From NCBI GenBank assembly GCA_964457545.1, contig CAYWEN010000003.1, positions 33,356-97,355 of the forward strand: DNA of 64,000 nucleotides, given 5' to 3'. Made by a program: the position numbers and the translations under genes. Under the pieces are notes generated by a model that saw nothing but the letters and a program-made list of their open reading frames with translations, had not been told where the DNA came from and searched no databases. Shown piece by piece: positions 43,976 to 52,163 of the stretch (position 1 is the first letter of the stretch; every line of letters begins with the position of its first letter). This stretch comes from JAGGTJ01 sp964457545. GTDB taxonomy: Bacteria; Desulfobacterota; DSM-4660; Desulfatiglandales; Desulfatiglandaceae.

Positions 43976-45376
43976 ATGTATTACACAACCCCGAGAATAG
44001 TGTTGGCTGCCTTGAAAGGTGGCTCCGGCAAAACAGTTCTGTCCCTGGGACTGATATCTGCCTGGCAGAAAATGGGCATTAATGTCGCTCCCTTCAAAAA
44101 AGGTCCGGATTTCATTGATGCAGGCTGGCTCGGTATTGCAGCAACGGGTCAATGTTACAATCTGGATCCCTTTTTGATGTCAGATCAGGATATCCTGGCT
44201 TCCCTTGTTACCAACTCGAACAGTGCAGACGTCTGCCTTGTGGAGGGAAACAGGGGGGTATATGATGGTATCAATGTTGACGGAAAATACAGTACTGCAC
44301 AGCTTGCAAAACTTATCAAGGCCCCTGTTTTGCTCATACTGGATGTAACAATGGTTACCAGAACCGCAGCAGCATTGCTAAAGGGCTGTCAGGTCTTTGA
44401 TCCGGACGTTGATATTGCCTGTGTTATACTGAACAGGGTGGCCGGGTCACGTCAGGAAAGATTGATAAGGCAGACAATAGAAAAATATTGTGGCATACCA
44501 GTGGTTGGGGCTGTACCCAAACTAAAAGAAAATCTGTTTCCGGAACGGCATATGGGTCTTGTGCCCTCCCAGGAAAAAGAACTCTCCATGAAATCAGTTG
44601 CATCCATCCGGGAAATAGCTGAAAAAAATATTGAGATTGACAGGATATTACAAATTGCCCGAAAGGCAGATCCCCTTGGTATGGAGGGTACAGACAGACC
44701 TGTTTGTGCAAAAAAACAGAAAAGCCGCTCAAATCCTGTTATCGGATTTGTAAGAGACAAGGCCTTCTGGTTCTATTATCCTGAAAATCTTGAACAATTG
44801 CAGGCGATGGGTGCCCGTCTTGTTGAGGTCAGTGCACTCAGCGATAAAGAACTGCCTTCTGTTGATGCCCTGTACATAGGAGGTGGTTTTCCTGAAACAC
44901 ATGCGTATGCGCTGGCAGAAAACATGTCTTTCCGTATGAGCCTGAAAGAACGGATAGAGACAGGCCTTCCTGTTTATGCTGAATGCGGCGGCCTGATGTA
45001 TCTTGGGAAAGACCTGCAGGTGAACGGGCAAGAATATCCAATGACAGGATCCCTTCCCATAAGATTTGAGTTCAAAAAGCGTCCTCAGGGACATGGTTAC
45101 AGTATATTGGAAGTAAGCAGGGCCAACCCCTATTTTCCGTTGGGCATGCTTGTTTACGGGCATGAATTCCACTATTCCAAACCGGTTATAACAGAAAAGA
45201 ACATATCTTTTGCCTTCAGGATAAGGCGCGGACATGGTATTGATGGTTCAATGGATGGTATTACAGTAAAAAATGTACTTGCCACATATACACATATTCA
45301 TGCACGGGGTAACAGGCATTGGGCAGAGTCTCTGGTCAGGGCGGCAGACAGATACATGAGGCAGGCCGGCAACTAA
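43976..45376 (+). CDS. dsrN: CbiA/CobB-family amidotransferase, likely siroheme amidase DsrN
   Basis: Uses glutamine and ATP to amidate acetate side chains of a tetrapyrrole. 466 aa. N-terminal dethiobiotin-synthetase-like ATP domain with P-loop LAALKGGSGKTVLSLGL and FKKGPDFIDAGWL; the C-terminal class I glutaminase has the nucleophile Cys in YAECGGLMYLG and HEFHYS. Homologues serve cobalamin synthesis (CbiA) or, next to dsr genes, amidate siroheme for DsrAB (DsrN). Divergent placement beside dsrABD, with no other cobalamin gene in view, favours DsrN. Both remain possible. Confidence 0.82.
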   Translation: MYYTTPRIVLAALKGGSGKTVLSLGLISAWQKMGINVAPFKKGPDFIDAGWLGIAATGQCYNLDPFLMSDQDILASLVTNSNSADVCLVEGNRGVYDGINVDGKYSTAQLAKLIKAPVLLILDVTMVTRTAAALLKGCQVFDPDVDIACVILNRVAGSRQERLIRQTIEKYCGIPVVGAVPKLKENLFPERHMGLVPSQEKELSMKSVASIREIAEKNIEIDRILQIARKADPLGMEGTDRPVCAKKQKSRSNPVIGFVRDKAFWFYYPENLEQLQAMGARLVEVSALSDKELPSVDALYIGGGFPETHAYALAENMSFRMSLKERIETGLPVYAECGGLMYLGKDLQVNGQEYPMTGSLPIRFEFKKRPQGHGYSILEVSRANPYFPLGMLVYGHEFHYSKPVITEKNISFAFRIRRGHGIDGSMDGITVKNVLATYTHIHARGNRHWAESLVRAADRYMRQAGN

Positions 45377-45615
45377 GACATTCCCGGACCGGTATATGGC
45401 CACCTTGCAGTATGTCCTGCCTGTCCACTTGCCTGTTGAGTTTTCAGCTTCGCTGTATAAATGCGGGGCTTCTGTTTTCAGAAACGGGAATCTTTATGGA
45501 AGATCAAAAGCCCCCTCAAAAGGACCTGTGTTGCGCCCGTTACAATCAGCCGCAGAGATTACGGGATGCCGCTTCTTGTGAATGGATATGGACCCAACAG
45601 GTTTGTTAAAGGATC

Positions 45616-48600
45616 ATGAGAATAAAATTACAGTTCTTTTTCTTTACAATTCTTGCTGTAACAGGATTGTTTATGGCAGGGCTTTTCCGGATAAATATTG
45701 ATACCGATATAATAAGATTTTTGCCCCAGAAAGACCCAATTATATCAGATGCCGTAAATCTCCTTATGAAACATCCTGTTCAGGATGATATCTTTATAGA
45801 CATCGGTCTTGACAGGGCAGATGAAAATCTTCTGCTAAAGTGTGGAGCTGAACTTGAATCAGGGCTGATAAAAAGCGGGTTGTTCAAAAAAGTCGGCATT
45901 TCAGGCATGCAGGGTATGATGCCTGAGATATTATCCTGTATCCTGCATAATCTTCCGGTACTTTTTTCTGAACAGGATCTTGAACGTAAAATAGAACCCC
46001 TGCTTACGCCGGACAGGATTCAAAGCAAGATAAAAAACATCTATTTAGGTCTTGCAGGACTTAAGGGGATAGGGCAGAGCGGTGTTGTTTCCCGGGATCC
46101 CCTGGGATTTAGAAATATTGTTCTTTCAAGGTTATCCGTCCTTATCCCGTGCCGGAATGTACGTGTAGTCAGAGGACAGATTGTATCACCCGATTCTTTG
46201 CACCTCCTTCTAATTGCAAAGCCATCAATGTCAGGCACAGATACGGTCTTTGCCAGGCAACTGAGCGCTCTGATCAAAGACATATCAGACAGACTGATCC
46301 TTAAATATGGAAACGCAGGAAACAGGATAACAGTTACTCCCATGGGAGCCTACAGGGCTGCTTTGGATAATGAACTGATAGTGAGGAGGGATGTAAAAAA
46401 GGCCCTGGCCTTTGCAACTGTAGGGATAGCACTTCTTCTGCTATTGATTTTTCCCCGTCCCTGCATAGGACTTTTGTCTCTTTTGCCTGCCTTTATGGGT
46501 GTTATGGCAGCGATATTTGCATATTCTCTTTTTTACAGATCCATATCGATTATGGTTCTGGGATTTGGCGGCGCGGTCATATCCATAAGTGTGGATTATG
46601 GTATCTCCTATATGCTCTTCATGGACCGCCCTGACAGAACTCATGGAAAGGATGCATCAAGGGAGGTCAGGGCCATAGCTCTTATTGCTGTTCTTACAAC
46701 AGCAGGTGCCTTTTTGACCCTGTGTGTCAGCGGTTTCCCTGTCTTTGTCCAGTTGGGCGTATTTACCTCCCTTGGCATTATGTTTTCCTTCCTGTTTGTA
46801 CACACGGTCTTTCCGAGGGTTTTTAAAACCCTGCCCCCTGCCCGGCCTCGTAATCTGTTGATTAAAAGAATGATTCTGGGATTAACACGCACCGGCACAA
46901 AAGGGGCCATTGTGGCCATTATGTTTGTTGCTGTAACGGGATTTTTCGCTAAACTGCATTTTGATTCGAGGCTTGAGGCCATGAATACAGTAAGTGCAGG
47001 TACAATGGCTGCGGAAAAGCTGTTCAGCAAGGTATGGAAGAAGGGGGGTAACAGGGTTTTTATGCTGACGCAGGGGAAAAGCATGGAGGATGTGCAGCGT
47101 ACAAATGACCTCCTCCTTACAGATCTTAACCGTGATGCTGGTCGCGGGGTGTTTACCTCGGTATTTGTTCCCTCCATGATCTTTCCCGGCCTTTTATGTC
47201 AGAAAAGAAATTTTCTGGCCTGGAAGGAGTTCTGGAACAAAAGGCGGGTTGAAAGAGTAAAAAAAGAGATTGCAAGCATCTCCCGTGAACTTGGTTTTTC
47301 TTCGGATGCATTCAAACCCTTTTTTGAACTGTTAACCATAACTGCCTTTACAGGGATGGATAAAAATATCTCCCGCGGTTTACTGGCCTTTGCACATCTG
47401 TACAAAGATCCTGTCAGTAACACGTGGATCAGTCTTTCAGAGCTGGAAAAGGGAAAGGGATATCAGGCAAGCAGATTCTACGTGCATTACAGCAAGATAT
47501 GCAAAATATTTGATCCATCCCTTTTTTCAGTACATCTCGGGCATCTTCTGTTTTCTACCTTTATGAAGGTCCTGATCATAATTGCCCTCGGGGTGTTTGT
47601 TCTGGTTTTTCTGTTTTTTTTGGATCTGAAACTTGCTTTTATCAGTATATGTCCTGTTGTATTTGCCCTTGTTGCCACATTGGGAACGCTTAATCTTGTT
47701 GGGCATCCCATTGATATCCCGGGCATGATGCTTGCCGTTGTGGTCTTTGGTATGGGAATTGATTATTCACTGTTTATGGTGAGGGGGTATCAACGGTACA
47801 GGGATCCATTACATCCATACCTTGAGCTGATTTGCATATCGGTGTTTATGTCTGCGGTCTCCACCATGATAGGGTTTGGAGTACTCTGCTTTGCGAGGCA
47901 TTCCCTTCTGAAAAGTGCAGGCCTTGTATCTCTGTTTGGAATTGGATATTCTCTTGCGGGAGCATTTCTTATTCTGCCTCCTGTGCTTGAGTATATATTT
48001 CATCAAGATAACAAAAAGATGCCTCCTGAAGATCTTGATTGTACGAACAGGGTCCTATGGCGTTACAGGAAATTTGAGGCATATCCAAGGATGTTTGCCA
48101 GGTTTAAACTTATGCTTGATCCGATGTTCAAGGATCTGTCTGATTTTTTTGTCCCTGTATCAAGGCTGCACAGGATTGTGGACATAGGTGTTGGTTATGG
48201 TATTCCGGCATGTTTTATGGTTGAGAAGTTTCCTGACGTTTTTGTATATGGAATAGACCCTGATCCTGAAAGAGTCCGGGTAGCAAGTCTGGCACTTGGG
48301 GGAAGCGGCAATATCAGAATAGATATGGCCCCTAATGTCCCGGTCCTTGATATGCCTGCAGACGCAGTAATGATGCTGGATATGCTTCATTATCTTGACA
48401 ATGCAAATCTTGCAGAAACCCTGAGCAGGGCTCATGATGCGTTGCGATCCGGTGGCAGGCTTGTCATCAGAACAATCATGCCTAAGGATAAAAGATTTCC
48501 ATGGCTTATGTGGATAGAAAATTTTCACCTGTTTATCACAAGGAGCAGGGCCTTTTACAGATCTGTTCACGAGATAAAACAAAGGGTGAGAACATCTGGG

Positions 48601-48690
48601 TTTGCAATTGTAGAAAGCAAACCTTCAGGAACAGGGGGGGAGTTGTACTGGATTATTGCAGAAGCCCAGAAAGATCATAACATTCAATAG
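45616..48690 (+). CDS. MMPL/RND-type exporter fused to a C-terminal SAM-dependent methyltransferase
   Basis: 1024 aa. An RND fold in two halves, each with one N-terminal helix, a large periplasmic domain and a helix bundle (helices about 260-400 and 650-790). Signature segments are ISISVDYGISYMLFMDRPDR and VVFGMGIDYSLFMVRGYQRY. The likeness is to the predicted exporters of aryl-polyene clusters (ApeM-like). After the last helix a cytoplasmic linker leads to a class I methyltransferase (about 850-1020): motif I VDIGVGYG (855-862), acidic YGIDPDPERV and MLDMLHYLDN. Exporter plus methyltransferase in one chain is uncommon. Next in order, after a MITE and a divergent gene, come FabG, LolA-like and DUF3261-type genes. 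Confidence 0.82.
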   Translation: MRIKLQFFFFTILAVTGLFMAGLFRINIDTDIIRFLPQKDPIISDAVNLLMKHPVQDDIFIDIGLDRADENLLLKCGAELESGLIKSGLFKKVGISGMQGMMPEILSCILHNLPVLFSEQDLERKIEPLLTPDRIQSKIKNIYLGLAGLKGIGQSGVVSRDPLGFRNIVLSRLSVLIPCRNVRVVRGQIVSPDSLHLLLIAKPSMSGTDTVFARQLSALIKDISDRLILKYGNAGNRITVTPMGAYRAALDNELIVRRDVKKALAFATVGIALLLLLIFPRPCIGLLSLLPAFMGVMAAIFAYSLFYRSISIMVLGFGGAVISISVDYGISYMLFMDRPDRTHGKDASREVRAIALIAVLTTAGAFLTLCVSGFPVFVQLGVFTSLGIMFSFLFVHTVFPRVFKTLPPARPRNLLIKRMILGLTRTGTKGAIVAIMFVAVTGFFAKLHFDSRLEAMNTVSAGTMAAEKLFSKVWKKGGNRVFMLTQGKSMEDVQRTNDLLLTDLNRDAGRGVFTSVFVPSMIFPGLLCQKRNFLAWKEFWNKRRVERVKKEIASISRELGFSSDAFKPFFELLTITAFTGMDKNISRGLLAFAHLYKDPVSNTWISLSELEKGKGYQASRFYVHYSKICKIFDPSLFSVHLGHLLFSTFMKVLIIIALGVFVLVFLFFLDLKLAFISICPVVFALVATLGTLNLVGHPIDIPGMMLAVVVFGMGIDYSLFMVRGYQRYRDPLHPYLELICISVFMSAVSTMIGFGVLCFARHSLLKSAGLVSLFGIGYSLAGAFLILPPVLEYIFHQDNKKMPPEDLDCTNRVLWRYRKFEAYPRMFARFKLMLDPMFKDLSDFFVPVSRLHRIVDIGVGYGIPACFMVEKFPDVFVYGIDPDPERVRVASLALGGSGNIRIDMAPNVPVLDMPADAVMMLDMLHYLDNANLAETLSRAHDALRSGGRLVIRTIMPKDKRFPWLMWIENFHLFITRSRAFYRSVHEIKQRVRTSGFAIVESKPSGTGGELYWIIAEAQKDHNIQ

Positions 48691-48751
48691 TGCCCGTGGC
48701 CTGTTTCTGGATTGGGTGCAGACCGGTTTTTTGGCGCTGTCAGGTTTATGG

Positions 48752-48876
48752 GTATGAACTCAATAATTAGAAGGATAACAGCGAATGTACCACCGGGACG
48801 CAGGGGTTCTTTTACGTGCCGGAGATTGGCAGTCGCGTCGGAAAAACCCTCCTGCCCCTGTTTATTGAGCTGTTAT
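48752..48876 (+). mobile_element. MITE-like element family A, copy 4
   Basis: GTATGAACTCAATAA at the left and TTATTGAGCTGTTAT at the right, flanked by TA. The inner part GTACCACCGGGACGCAGGGG and GAAAAACCCTCCTGCCCC matches copy 2 in order. 125 bp, between the exporter gene and the convergent epimerase gene. Confidence 0.78.
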
Positions 48877-48898
48877 GTTTATGGCATAAGAGGCTGTC

Positions 48899-49879
48899 TT
48901 ATAGCCAGTTTTTGGAAAAATACCAGTGTGCTGTCTGGCGTATTCCTTCTCTAAGGGATACTTCGGGTTTCCATTTCAGATTGTTTTTTATCTTACGATT
49001 GCTGCACAGCCAGGAACTCTGTCTGATTTCAATCAGTTTCTGACTGTTTAACAGGGCAGGTTTCCCCCTTGCAAGGGCAATGGTATCGAAAACACAGGCA
49101 ATGGGAGAAATTACAGATACAGGCAGGTTAATCTTCAGTGCCTTTGCCCTGTTCACGGCCCACTGGATTGTTTTGCACACCTCTTCCCATGAGTATCCGT
49201 AATCGCCGGATACAAAATAGATCTGATTGTCACAGGGGCTCATAACCGTTTTTATGGTGGCTTTTACAAGGTCGTGCACATGAATGATTGACAGTCTCAT
49301 CCTGCCCCCATTGAGCAAAGGCATAATTCCCTGTTTTATAAGTCTGAACATGCAGTACATGTCCCGTTCCCTTGGCCCATATACAACGCTTGGCCTAAGG
49401 ATAGTGTAGTTTGCATGTTTTTTTTGTGCCCATTGCTGGATGTGGTACTCGGCCATCAGCTTGCTTTTGCCATAATACGTGATTGGTGCAGGAGGAGTGT
49501 TTTCATCTGTGGGCAGATCGTTTCTGGATGGTCCGGATGCGGCCTGGGAACTCAGAAATATAAATTTTTGCTGCCTGTCGAGCGAGTCAAGGATGTTTTT
49601 TGTGAAACTTACGTTTACATTGATATAATCCTGCTCGCGCAATGCCTTTGTAAGGCCTGCACAATGTATGACAGTATCTGCATTCTCAAAGGCCTTTTTC
49701 AGGGTTTGGGTATCGTCGGGATGAGAAACAAACACCTTTGCCCCCTTTGCCTCAATTTTGGCAATGAATTCTGTTTTACGTCTTACAAATACCCGGATTT
49801 GAAAACCATGATTCATTAAGGCCTCGGCAATATGAGAGCCTATAAATCCAGTGGCTCCTGTCAGTGCTACGCAATCCAA
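48899..49879 (-). CDS. NAD-dependent epimerase/dehydratase family protein
   Basis: 326 aa extended SDR. GATGFIGSHIAEAL nucleotide loop, HCAGLTK, catalytic Ser in FLSSQAASGPSR, Tyr/Lys in YYGKSKLMAEYH, then RPSVVYGPRERDM. The C-terminal half (VSGDYGYSWEEVCKTIQWAV) resembles 3-beta-hydroxysteroid- or dihydroflavonol-reductase-like members more than UDP-galactose epimerase. It may reduce a lipid or isoprenoid ketone. Divergent from the FabG-like gene and between the exporter and LolA-like genes, so it probably belongs to the same locus. The substrate is open. Confidence 0.78.
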   Translation of the reverse strand: MDCVALTGATGFIGSHIAEALMNHGFQIRVFVRRKTEFIAKIEAKGAKVFVSHPDDTQTLKKAFENADTVIHCAGLTKALREQDYINVNVSFTKNILDSLDRQQKFIFLSSQAASGPSRNDLPTDENTPPAPITYYGKSKLMAEYHIQQWAQKKHANYTILRPSVVYGPRERDMYCMFRLIKQGIMPLLNGGRMRLSIIHVHDLVKATIKTVMSPCDNQIYFVSGDYGYSWEEVCKTIQWAVNRAKALKINLPVSVISPIACVFDTIALARGKPALLNSQKLIEIRQSSWLCSNRKIKNNLKWKPEVSLREGIRQTAHWYFSKNWL

Positions 49880-50114
49880 ATCTTTATCTCCCTGTTTTAG
49901 ATGCCTTGTGTGTTTCCTATGTTGTCAGAATTTCGGTTTTCCCTATGTTTCCGGTTTTTTTATATAAGCGCTGTGTTATTGCGGTGTATAAATATGTATG
50001 TTTTTGGTGTTATGCCTTTGCCGCAAACAGGTGCAGGCATTGGTACTTGCAAGATTTGTATGCAAGGCATATTATCAGAGGCAGTAGAGATATGTAAAGC
50101 ATTGGAGATTGAGT

Positions 50115-50852
50115 ATGAGCAAAAAATATAGAGGCAGGGTTGCCCTGGTTACGGGGGCAAGCCGGGGTATTGGCAGGGCCATATGTGTTGAACTTGCCCG
50201 GGTGGGATATCATATCATTGTTAACTATAAATCAGACAGGGACAATGCCATGAAAACCCTTGGTATGGTACAGGCCGAGGGAGCAGATGGCAGAATCATG
50301 CAGTTTGATGTTTCTGATGCCATTGAAACAGGAAATGCAGTACAGGATATATTTTCACGGTATGAATCGGTAGAGGTTCTGGTTAACAATGCCGGTATTA
50401 CAGCAGACAGCCTTTTTATAATGATGTCCTGCAGGAACTGGGATTCTGTGATAAGGACAACCCTGGACGGATTTTTCAATGTTACAAGACCTGTACTCGA
50501 AGAGATGATACTGCAAAAAAAGGGGAATATTATATCCATCAGCTCTGTTTCAGCGATAATGGCAAACAGGGGGCAGGCAAACTATGCAGCAGCCAAGGCC
50601 GGTCTGGTAGGAGCAAGTCGCTGCATTGCCTCAGAAGTTGCCAGGCTTGGCATACGGGTTAATGTGGTTGCCCCTGGTCTGATAGATACGGATATGACCA
50701 GGGATTTGCCTTTGAACAGTATAAAGCAGGTTATACCTATGGCGAGGACAGGAAAACCGGAGGAAGTGGCAAAGGTGGTCAGGTTTTTGTGCTCAGATGA
50801 TGCATCGTATATCACAGGACAGGTAATAGCAGTTAATGGCGGTATGGTATGA
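50115..50852 (+). CDS. FabG-like 3-oxoacyl-ACP reductase of the lipid cluster
   Basis: 245 aa from the ATG at 50115 (GGAG seven bases before). TGASRGIGRAICVEL, NNAGITADS, SISSVSAIMANRGQANYAAA with catalytic Ser/Tyr/Lys, and ITGQVIAVNGGMV at the end. The sequence fits ketoreductases of aryl-polyene-like pathways (ApeQ). Its neighbours, LolA-like and DUF3261-type genes, are the usual partners of those. It overlaps or abuts the next frame, indicating an operon from here through 53491. Confidence 0.85.
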   Translation: MSKKYRGRVALVTGASRGIGRAICVELARVGYHIIVNYKSDRDNAMKTLGMVQAEGADGRIMQFDVSDAIETGNAVQDIFSRYESVEVLVNNAGITADSLFIMMSCRNWDSVIRTTLDGFFNVTRPVLEEMILQKKGNIISISSVSAIMANRGQANYAAAKAGLVGASRCIASEVARLGIRVNVVAPGLIDTDMTRDLPLNSIKQVIPMARTGKPEEVAKVVRFLCSDDASYITGQVIAVNGGMV

Positions 50853-50865
50853 GGATATTCTGCAA

Positions 50866-51498
50866 ATGAAATGGAATGAGTTAATTATAAAAAAGGTCCG
50901 GATATTACCCTGTGCTTTCTTGATACTGTTGACAGCGGTTGGCATATCTATGTCTGCTTCCCTTGACAGGATACGAACAGAATCAAGAAAAACAACATCT
51001 TTTATCGCAGACTTTGTTCAGGAAAAACATCTCAGAATCCTTGACCGGCCATTCATATCAACAGGAAGATTTTATTTTCAGGCCCCTGATTCCATAAGGT
51101 GGGAATATATGTCGCCTGTACACAGCATTCTGCTTGTTGATCATGGCATAACAAAACATTATGTGAAGACAGAAAAGGGATTTGAAGAGGACAAAAGTGC
51201 CATGTTTCAGCCGATAATGCAGTTTGTTTTTCAGGAGATAGGGCTGTGGATAAGAGGACGGTTTTCGGATGATCCGGTCTTCAGAATTGACAAGGGCGCA
51301 AAAAACAGGATAAGCCTGATTCCAAAAGACAAGGGTATGTCCATGATGATAAAACGGATAGAACTTGATTTTTCCAGCAAACCAGGCATTATCAATTCAA
51401 TTATGATTATCGAAGGAGACGGCTCTTATACCATAATGAAATTTATCAGAGTATCCCGTAATGTCAGGATAGATAAAAAACTGTTTTCAGAGATATGA
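50866..51498 (+). CDS. LolA-like outer-membrane lipoprotein carrier homologue
   Basis: 210 aa from the ATG at 50866. A hydrophobic N-terminal segment after a basic stretch (KKVRILPCAFLILLTAVGIS) is a signal peptide. Mature part begins SASLDRIRTESRKTTSFIAD, with FVQEKHLRILDRPFISTGRF and YFQAPDSIRWEYMSP, the LolA fold pattern. In aryl-polyene clusters a LolA homologue (ApeL) is thought to ferry the lipid across the periplasm. Its stop overlaps the next start (ATGA). Confidence 0.8.
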   Translation: MKWNELIIKKVRILPCAFLILLTAVGISMSASLDRIRTESRKTTSFIADFVQEKHLRILDRPFISTGRFYFQAPDSIRWEYMSPVHSILLVDHGITKHYVKTEKGFEEDKSAMFQPIMQFVFQEIGLWIRGRFSDDPVFRIDKGAKNRISLIPKDKGMSMMIKRIELDFSSKPGIINSIMIIEGDGSYTIMKFIRVSRNVRIDKKLFSEI

Positions 51499-52163
51499 TA
51501 AAAGCCCTTGTTATTACACTGATACTGCTTGTTGTCCCAGGATGCAGAACTGCAGGTTCCCTGCCTGCCATCATATCAGAGACGCAGGTATCCATGCAGG
51601 AAAGGGCGTGTGCCGGTCTGTACGTAAACGGAAAGTGGCAGTTTATACACTCCATCGAAGCCCTATTTAAAGGCCGCAAATCTTTTTTTACAGGAATCAC
51701 CGTTGTATCCTCTGATAACAGGGCAATGAAATGCGCCATCATGACTACTGAGGGCTTTGTCCTTTTTGAGGCCGTATATAACAGTAAAGGCATGCATATC
51801 ATAAGGGCTGTTCCTCCTTTTGATTCCGGTTCCTTTGCCCGTGGACTGATGGAAGATATCGGTCTCATGTTTTTCATGCCACAGGGTTGTACAATGCATG
51901 CAGGGTATATGGAAGACGGATCCTTTGTGTGCCGTTGCATACAATTGGACAATGGAACTGTTGATATCGTGCGGCATCCTGATGCAGGCCGGGAAATAAG
52001 GCAGTATGATAAAAACCGGGAATTGGTACGCGTTGTCAGATTCTCATCTGTAAGCAGGCTATGTAAAGGTCAAAGGATTCCTGAAACTATTACACTTTGT
52101 GCCTATGGCCAAACCGATTACAAACTTGTTATGCACCTTGTGAGTGCAATTGAGAAACCCTAA
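51495..52163 (+). CDS. DUF3261-type lipoprotein
   Basis: 222 aa. Lipoprotein signal MIKALVITLILLVVPGC with the lipidated Cys17. The body (GLYVNGKWQFIHSIEALF, then MKCAIMTTEGFVLFEAVY) resembles DUF3261 proteins, which accompany MMPL exporters and LolA homologues in aryl-polyene clusters (ApeN-like). An outer-membrane location is likely, since the residue after Cys is Arg, not Asp. The start overlaps the LolA-like stop by four bases and its stop overlaps the next ATG (TAATG). Confidence 0.72.
   Translation: MIKALVITLILLVVPGCRTAGSLPAIISETQVSMQERACAGLYVNGKWQFIHSIEALFKGRKSFFTGITVVSSDNRAMKCAIMTTEGFVLFEAVYNSKGMHIIRAVPPFDSGSFARGLMEDIGLMFFMPQGCTMHAGYMEDGSFVCRCIQLDNGTVDIVRHPDAGREIRQYDKNRELVRVVRFSSVSRLCKGQRIPETITLCAYGQTDYKLVMHLVSAIEKP

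Noticed and set aside
43976..45376. Plain cobyrinate a,c-diamide synthase of cobalamin synthesis
   Set aside because: Not excluded on sequence, but the lack of any other cobalamin gene and the divergent position beside dsrABD make the DsrN role more likely.
13582..48876. Family A elements as simple intrinsic terminators
   Set aside because: Copy 2 lies between divergent genes where no terminator is needed, and the ends lack T-tracts. The inverted ends and flanking TA fit a mobile element better.
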